Source: Vigna angularis (Eukaryota; Streptophyta; Magnoliopsida; Fabales; Fabaceae). From it: a DNA stretch of 64,000 nt. The DNA lies in NCBI RefSeq assembly GCF_016808095.1, contig NC_068971.1:32589631-32653630 (forward strand), read 5' to 3'. This document shows positions 57,425 to 64,000 of the stretch, one piece after another; within the stretch, counting starts at the first letter, position 1; the number at the start of each line of letters is the position of its first letter. Under the pieces are notes generated by a model, which was not told the origin of the DNA, did no database searches, and worked only from the letters and a program-made list of their open reading frames with translations. The position numbers and the translations under genes were made by a program.

Positions 57425-59773
57425 TGGATTATTTATGTAATATTTTTTAGTTAAAAATTTACTATATTTATATTATCTATTAAACAAAATAATTATTATA
57501 ACTTTGTAATTTGAAAAACTATCAAATAAACCTGTAATTTAAACAATCTACATCGAATTAATTTAATAAATTAAATAATTAAATATAAAATTTAAAATAT
57601 TAAATTTGAGTTATATTAAATTGGATGTAAATCCAATCCAATCGTATTGATATTTAAATTTAAAAATAACTATTTATTAGTTAAAATTAATTTATATAAA
57701 TTAAAATATTTGAAAATTATTTTGTGTAATGTTTCAAATATTTATTTTTAATTTAGACATAGGATATTGTTATTTTTAATGATAATTTTATTTATTAAAA
57801 ATTTATTCTATTTTTATTTATATATATTTTTTATAAAGATTTTAATTTATGATTTTGATATCATATATTAAAAAATAGATATTTAATTTTATAAAATCAA
57901 CTTAAAATATGAAATTTTCACTTAATTATATATTATAAGTAAATCTTATATCTACTTAACTTATGACAATTTATCGATAAGTTTCTCGATAGAATCTTAT
58001 TATTGTTTAGTTAAGAAATAAATAGTCTTTGTCTTTTTTAGCTTATTTGCATCTTTCTGTTAGAGACCATTACGTTCAGTATTAAGCTTAGATGCAATTA
58101 TATACTTAAAACTTAAATTTAATATAATATTATTGGAAAGAAGTGTTGTATCTATGAATTGAAAAGTGTAGTAACTTTAGAAATTGAGCTAATCTTTCTG
58201 AGAGATGAAAGTTGAGTTGTCCGTTAAGAAATAAGAAGAGATCATAATACAGAACAAATAGTCAAATTAAAAAGAGTTTTGTATTAGAATAAATATATAT
58301 TAAAATATAAAATAATAAATGAGTATTTCGTCATGTATTTGTATGGTGTTGGACCTCCTAAAATAAAGGCTTAAATAATCAATAACATAAATTTAATTAC
58401 ACAAATAATTGAAAAATATATCACATTTTTTATTAATTGTTTATTCGAGTTATTCCAATATAGATAAGTACTTTGCCAACCATATTAATATATGATTATA
58501 TTTCTAAGTTGCACGAAGGTAGGTGGCTACATATGCCCCTAAGCTTGTGGTTTTGTAAGTGAAATCAATTTCTTGGATGAACAAGCTTTTATTATATCAA
58601 TTGATTATAGATCGACTTTGTTCAGTTAACTATGCGGTTAAATTTTTAGTACCATCCTTTTAAAGGTAGATGCTTCGTGAACCTTTCATTTGAGCTTATT
58701 TAATTCAACTCTTACATGTTGAATGCTTTTTTATGACAAATGTTAACCAAACAGTGATTTCCAACGTTCATTTATTTCAACATTAATTTGTGACATTGTA
58801 ATATTTAGATTGTTTTTTTGTTTAAAAATAAATTTAGAGAGATTTTTTAATAAATTTAAAAGTAAAGTTTATATTGTTTTTTTAAAAAATTTGAAAGTAA
58901 AAGTCAATAAATTTAAAAATAAAGTTTGTGAATAATTTGATTAACATGTTAAATAAAAAAATATTTTAATAATTATACTATTGTTAAAAATAATATAAAA
59001 TAATTTTTGGATTAGTTTAAATTAATTTTTAAAAAGGATGTTAACGAATAATTTTGAAAAAATAAAGTTAATAATTGTAATAAATGACGAAAACAGAAAA
59101 TAAAACTTTAAAAACACAATGAGGTGCACTAGATGAAAGTTTTTATGATGGAGAAAAGGAATAAGTTGATAAAGAGATTACTAATAAGATGGAAGCAATT
59201 GTTTCAGCTAATGATATTTTCAGAAATGTTATTGCCCCTACTTTAAAAGCAATGAGAATCGGTTTAATCCATAGCAGAATTGATTCCCCACATGCATGAT
59301 TCACATAGAATTGGTTCGAGAACTGATTCCTCTCTTGACGGGCAAGTGTTTCAACTCTTATGAGATAATAATGTTGGCAAGTTGTATGAAGATCACCTCG
59401 TTAAGATCAGATAATCTAATTAACCACCCCAAATTACCCAATCTATAAAATCATCTAATGATTTTAATGATAAAAAACACTCTAAATAATATGAATTAAT
59501 ATTACATAATTTTTTTTAACATGTGTGTTTGTGTAGTCGAAGGATCCTTAGGCAAGTTTGCTTTTGTCCTATATTATATGCCTTTAAAGACCTTATCTAA
59601 TGTTCTATCAGACGACGTATGATATAAAATTCCATTATAATAAAATCAATTGTAATGGTAAATATTTTCCAGACTAAGTTAAAATTCTTTTCGAACGGCT
59701 AGTTTGATGAATTGGTGTTAATGAAATCAACGTATGTATGATAAACTCTTTTGAAAACAAATAATCTTATGCG
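57422..59773. other. AT-rich intergenic sequence, no gene seen
   Basis: About 2.3 kb of strongly AT-rich DNA. No domain, no element ends and no spliced exon pattern that I can support. Confidence 0.6.
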
Positions 59774-59858
59774 TGTTGGGAATTCAAGTGTGAGTCCAAG
59801 TCTCACATTGAATATAAATGAGAAAGTAGAACAATATATAAAGGTGAAAGAGAAAAAA
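59774..59858 (+). repeat. Truncated LTR-like repeat related to 3213-3402
   Basis: It starts TGTTGGGAATTCAAGTGTG and shares ATGAGAAAGTAGA and TATAAAGGTGAAAG with the copy at 3213, then diverges. Confidence 0.6.
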
Positions 59859-59912
59859 TTTGAAGATTATTATCCTTTCATTTTTTATTAAACATGTTAG
59901 TAGTTTATTTTG

Positions 59913-59914
<2 letters not shown>

Positions 59915-59950
<36 letters not shown>
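59915..59950. repeat. (AT)n microsatellite
   Basis: About 17-18 dinucleotide units. Confidence 0.95.
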
Positions 59951-59952
<2 letters not shown>

Positions 59953-60084
59953 AGCACTTTAATTTGGTGTTTTGGTCGTTTCATTGAATGATTTGTTTAG
60001 ATATACGTTGAATGACTTTGATCTAATGTCCTAGTTCTTTAATTTGAACGACATATCTATTTGAATATAATTATTGAGAATCAC

Positions 60085-60490
60085 TGTTGATTCTCTTAAC
60101 TGTCTTTCAACAGTTATCTGTCCTCCATGGAACCCTATATATATAGGGTTCCTTTCCCCTTTTTCAATTAATGTCATTGTATACAGTTTTTGACAATATT
60201 AACAGAATAAAGAAAGAATTAGTTTACGTTACTCACCGTTTTTCAGATCTACACTTTCTTCTTCTTGATCTCCGGCCACCACCGCCTCGGATCACCGTCG
60301 AGGGAGCCACCGGTCCCTTCTCCATCCATCGCCTCTCGTTCTCTGTATCGCTTTTCTCTCTCTTTCAATCTTCCCTCTTTCCGCATTATGCCACGCACGC
60401 AATCCACTATCAGATTAATATGCCACATGGGCCAGCAGAGGAATTGGGCCATCAATGTTGTAAGTGCACAGTGCTGGGCTTGTTTCAATA
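60085..60490 (+). repeat. 5' LTR of a third Copia element
   Basis: It is 406 bp from TGTTGA to TCAATA, which are inverted repeats apart from one base. A TATA-rich CCCTATATATATAGGG lies near 60132. The primer-binding site TGGTATCAGAGC starts immediately at 60491. The 3' LTR is beyond the window, so the left border rests on the terminal match only. Confidence 0.6.
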
Positions 60491-60502
60491 TGGTATCAGA
60501 GC
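60491..60502 (+). other. Copia primer-binding site
   Basis: TGGTATCAGAGC matches the 3' end of initiator tRNA-Met as used by most plant Copia elements. Confidence 0.85.
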
Positions 60503-62204
60503 AGATCTAAGTGCCTGCTCTGCTTCCGTTCATCCCTCTGATCGTTCTTGACTTTTCTTTGGCCCTCTTGGTGGTTTCTTTATTCCACCATGGATCAATT
60601 TGAACCAGCAACTAACCCAGCCAGTCCCTACTATTTGCACCCAGGAGAAAATCCTGGGCTCACTCTAATCACTCAAGTGTTAAACGAAAATAATTACTCA
60701 TCCTGGAGTAGGAGCTTAAGGAGAGCCTTACTGTCAAAGAATAAACTGAAGTTTATTGATGGTTCCATAAAAAGACTTCAAGAAAGTGACCCTGCTTATG
60801 ACGCCTGGGAAAGATGCAACGTTATGATCTTATCCTGGATAACGAAAACTTTATCCCCCCACATTGCCGAAAGTGTGATTTACATTGAGGAGGCTAAAGA
60901 GCTATGGGATGAGCTCAAAGAAAGGTTTTCTAAGGGAGATTACTTCAAAATCTCTGACTTACTGCAAGAAATACATTCCATTCGACAAGGTGAAAGGGGG
61001 GTGAGTCAATTTTTCACAGATTTAAAAATATTGTGGGAAGAACTTGAGTCTTTAAGGCCTATACCCACTTGCACTTGTGCCACTCCTTGCAGCTGCGATT
61101 TATCCAAAATTTCTTTGAAATACAGAGAAGCTGAACATGTAATATGCTTTCTGAAAGGTTTAAACGATTCTTACAATACTGTCAAGATGCAGATACTCTT
61201 GATGGACCCTCTTCCCAACGTTAACCGTGTCTTTTCTCTCATTATCCAACAAGAAAGGCAAGAAAAACAAATCTCTACAGAGGCTAAAACTCTAGCTAAT
61301 GTTGCAGGAAGAAATAGTCAATGGAAACCAGACCAGAATTGGAAAAATCAAGGAAGAAGTGCTGAGAACCAAGGAAGGGGAACTGATTTTCGTGGTCAAG
61401 GCAGAGGAAGGGGAAGAAATCCCAATTATGGGAAACAATGTTCTTACTGTAACAAAATGAATCATACCATAGATGAATGTTATTCCAAACACGGATATCC
61501 TCCTTGGTACAAAAAGGAAGACAAAAGAAATGAATGGTCGAGTGCAAATGCTTGCCAGAACAGCAATGACTCTGAAGAAACCCAGAAAATTCAAAAAACT
61601 AGCAATGGAAACAATTTCAGTTCTCTCACACCAGAACAGATGCACAAACTCCTCAAAATGATAGACAGAATAGATGAAACCCCCACACACAACATCAATC
61701 AGGTTCAAAGAAATGAAACTGAGAATGAACAAGGTATATTTTCTTGGATTGTTGATACTGGTGCTACTGACCATGTTACTCACAGTAAAAACAATTTTAT
61801 TACCTTCTACAAGATCAAACCAATTTCTATAAAACTACCAAATAACACTATACTAATTGCTGAACATGTTGGAACTGTACAGTTTGCCAAAGATTTTACT
61901 ATTTTCAATGTTCTCTATATACCAGATTTCTGCTTTAATTTGATATATGTGCAAAGACTTATCAAGGATATGAATTGCAGCCTAACTTTCTCTTCTAAGC
62001 ATTGTCAGATCAAGGAAAATCATACTTTGAGGACGATTGGATATGCTAAATCATGGAATGGGCTCTACTACCTACAAGTTCTACCTAAACCTATTCAAAG
62101 CAATACCTCAAAATGTAACGCCCCGGCAACTCACAGGGACCATCGACTGCCCCCACAGATCACCAGCAGGCTTTCCAGTGTGCTTTGTCCTCACTCGCAC
62201 ACTT

Positions 62205-62330
62205 TCCAGGAAAACTTCCCGGAAGGTCACCCATCCCAGAATTACTCCAGGCCAAGCACGCTTAACCATGGAGTTCTTATGAGTCAGGCTACCGAAAAGC
62301 AAATGCATTTTTGGTGATATGAGTAGCCAA
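62205..62330 (-). ncRNA. 5S rRNA-like domain, copy 1
   Basis: The minus strand reads AAGAACTCCATGGTTAAGCG (plant 5S: AGAACTCCGCAGTTAAGCG), then TGCTTGG, and GGGATGGGTGACCTTCCGGG (5S: AGGATGGGTGACCTCCTGGG). The box A-like part is at 62252-62267 and the box C-like part at 62225-62236. These are the internal control elements for RNA polymerase III in true 5S genes. It is a domain of an LTR, not an rRNA gene of the ribosomal array. Confidence 0.8.
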
Positions 62331-62505
62331 ATCAATTCCTTTAAGCTATCCTTCAACCGTATAGTCCCATACCTATACAGTCTCCAGATCCCTCTCATTC
62401 CGGTGTATGTTCGATTCGTCCATGTACCCCTTCCACCCGAAGCTGCCAGGAGCCGCTCCTTGTCCACCAGGCTTTCCAGTGTGCTTTGTCCTCACTCGCA
62501 CACTT

Positions 62506-62631
62506 TCCAGGAAAACTTCCCGGAAGGTCACCCATCCCAGAATTACTCCAGGCCAAGCACGCTTAACCATGGAGTTCTTATGAGTCAGGCTACCGAAAAG
62601 CAAATGCATTTTTGGTGATATGAGTAGCCAA
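62506..62631 (-). ncRNA. 5S rRNA-like domain, copy 2
   Basis: Same as copy 1, shifted by 301 bp: box A-like at 62553-62568 and box C-like at 62526-62537. Confidence 0.8.
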
Positions 62632-64000
62632 ATCAATTCCTTTAAGCTATCCTTCAACCGTATAGTCCCATACCTATACAGTCTCCAGATCCCTCTCATT
62701 CCGGTGTATGTTCGATTCGTCCATGTACCCCTTCCACCCGAAGCTGCCAGGAGCCGCTCCTTGTCTGTGCCCCCTGCACCATGCTTCTTGCACCGGCGTC
62801 ACTCCCCGCCCTCGTCTCCGTGCCCGGGTGTCACACAAAAGGTGTTTTCTCTTGTAAGAATGTTGATGATAACCTGTGGCATCTTAGACTAGGACACCCA
62901 GGACATAGAACAATGAAGCACATATGTGAAAGTTTTTCATATATCAAAGCTGATGAAAATTTTGTTTGTGATACTTGCCATTTTGCCAAACAACACAAGT
63001 TACCTTTCCCTAAGAGTATTTCTGCTACTAATGAAAGTTTTGAAATTATACACTGTGACATATGGGGACCTCTAAATACTATTTCTGTTCATGGTCATAG
63101 ATATTTCCTCACAATTGTAGATGACTATACTAGACATACGTGGATTTTCCTAATGAACAACAAAGGACAAACAAGAGATTTATTACAAAATTTTGTGATT
63201 AAAATCAAGAACCAATTTAATAAAATGATTAAGAACATCAGATCTGATAATGGACCAGAGTTTAAATGTGAAAGTTTCTATAATCTTCATGGTATTAATC
63301 ATCAAACCAGCTGTGTTGAGACACCTCAACAAAATTCTATTGTTGAAAGAAAACATCGTCATATACTTAATGTTACACGCAGTCTTATTTTTCAATCAAA
63401 CATACCTAAGGCTTATTGGTCATATGTTGTTGGGCACGCTGTTTTCTTAATAAATAGAATGCCTTCACATATTCTCAACAACAAAACTCCCTATGACATG
63501 CTCTATGATAAATCTCCTGCTTATATAGATCTTAAGGTTTTTGGATGTCTATGCTTTGCTTCTACTCTTGAAAATAGCAGAAACAAACTTGATTCCAGAG
63601 CTAGGAAAGGTGTTTTTCTAGGTTATAAGAATGGTGTCAAAGGTTATACTGTTTTAGATTTAAATACTAAAGAGTTGTTCATAAGCAGAAATGTTATCTT
63701 TTATGAAAATGTCTTTCCTTACACAACATGCAAGAAGACAGACAAGACAATGCCAGCAATGAAGAGAAAACTTAATCTCTCAATGATCTTCTAAAGGACT
63801 CTTATCCTTTGACTGAAGATAGAAATGATGAGTTTGATGACCAGGAAAGACAGGAACAAGCCTCTGTTAACAGAGACAACAATGACAACACTGAAGATCA
63901 AGAGAATCATATAAGCAGAAGATCCAACAGGCCTAGAAAGACTCCTGACTACCTAAAAGACTATGTCCATCAGGTTCATCAATCTTTATCCATTAAAAAT

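Larger units (their letters stand above)
62167..62765. repeat. 301-bp tandem duplication inside the Cassandra-like LTR
   Basis: The unit at 62167-62467 is repeated at 62468-62765 with an offset of 301 and no difference that I noticed. Translations in all frames of the two copies agree. It doubles the 5S-like region. Confidence 0.9.
62114..62835 (-). mobile_element. Cassandra-like solo LTR with 5S rRNA-like sequence, TSD CAAAA
   Basis: On the plus strand it starts TGTAACGCCCCGG and ends CCGGGTGTCACA, inverted termini with TG/CA. CAAAA flanks it at 62109-62113 and 62836-62840. The minus strand contains two copies of a stretch homologous to plant 5S rRNA, the mark of Cassandra TRIM LTRs. Internal primer site and second LTR are absent, so it is a solo LTR. 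Element plus TSD is 727 bp, which exactly explains the frame change in the host Copia. Confidence 0.85.
60590..64000 (+). pseudogene. Copia gag-pol, interrupted by a solo LTR and cut by the window edge
   Basis: The ATG at 60590 opens gag (LNENNYSSWSRSLRRALLSK, ELWDELKERFSKGDYFKI), a basic Gly/Arg stretch, and a CCHC knuckle (CSYCNKMNHTIDEC). The protease follows (WIVDTGATDHVTHSK), and the frame breaks at 62113. After the 722-bp insertion the frame resumes with LWHLRLGHPG, CDTCHFAKQHK and the integrase core (IHCDIWGPL, IVDDYTRHTWIF, RSDNGPEF, VETPQQNSIVERKHR), so the D,D,E residues are present. Integrase C-terminal KARKGVFLGY-like SRARKGVFLGYKNGVKGY follows. The frame stops at 63792-63794; the linker to RT (RRSNRPRKTPDYLKD) reads in another frame, so at least one frameshift lies near 63750. 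RT and RNase H are outside the window. Confidence 0.88.

Noticed and set aside
60171..60551. Open frame of 126 codons before the third Copia gag
   Set aside because: It overlaps the LTR and leader, has no domain, and ends where the true gag starts.
62205..62631. Genuine 5S rRNA genes
   Set aside because: Sequence is diverged from 5S outside the control boxes and lies within an LTR with its own TSD, not in a 5S array.
62319..62892. Repeated short open frames around 62.3-62.9 kb that look like a duplicated gene
   Set aside because: They are translations of the 301-bp duplication inside the 5S-bearing LTR, not a protein family.

Overview
This is plant nuclear DNA, most likely from a legume. 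It is AT-rich and intron-rich, and it is crowded with Copia, Gypsy, TRIM and MITE-like repeats. The legume assignment rests on repeat style and on the plant lysosomal-type alpha-mannosidase genes; it is an inference. There are no bacterial features, no CRISPR array and no tRNA that I can support.

Two host genes are visible, in tandem on the minus strand. Gene A runs from 12290 leftwards and is cut by the left edge: 14 exons plus perhaps the first bases of exon 15. Gene B (20228-50722) is complete. Its 29 exons join to 3099 nt, giving 1032 aa plus a stop. Both encode GH38 alpha-mannosidases with signal peptides and all visible active-site motifs. Exons 2-14 of A and B are identical in length and phase, so the pair is a tandem duplication. 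About 90% of gene B is intron, and its introns hold most of the mobile DNA.

Layout. 1-12290: gene A; its intron 7 holds an Athila-type Gypsy pseudogene, a TRIM fragment and a solo LTR, and its intron 5 holds a TRIM LTR cluster. 12291-20227: intergenic, with an orphan set of plus-strand exons (16043-16975) and a dead chromovirus 3' end. 20228-50722: gene B. Its introns hold Gypsy fragments, a small Copia derivative, a young Copia with 152-bp LTRs but no integrase core (28017-32390), a complete TRIM, a complete gag-only LTR element carrying a nested solo LTR, a SIRE-like 3' end, a decayed Copia, and a Copia remnant with a nested deletion derivative. 50723-60084: intergenic, with a 1.4-kb MULE with a 9-bp target-site duplication (TSD) and GC-rich cargo, two hAT-like elements rich in ACCCG, and a second gag-only LTR element. 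60085-64000: the 5' part of another Copia, interrupted by a solo LTR carrying 5S rRNA-like sequence.

The mannosidases would act in the vacuole or secretory route on N-glycan mannose. The rest is a layered record of retroelement insertion. Nearly every coding retroelement inside the introns is antisense to its host gene.
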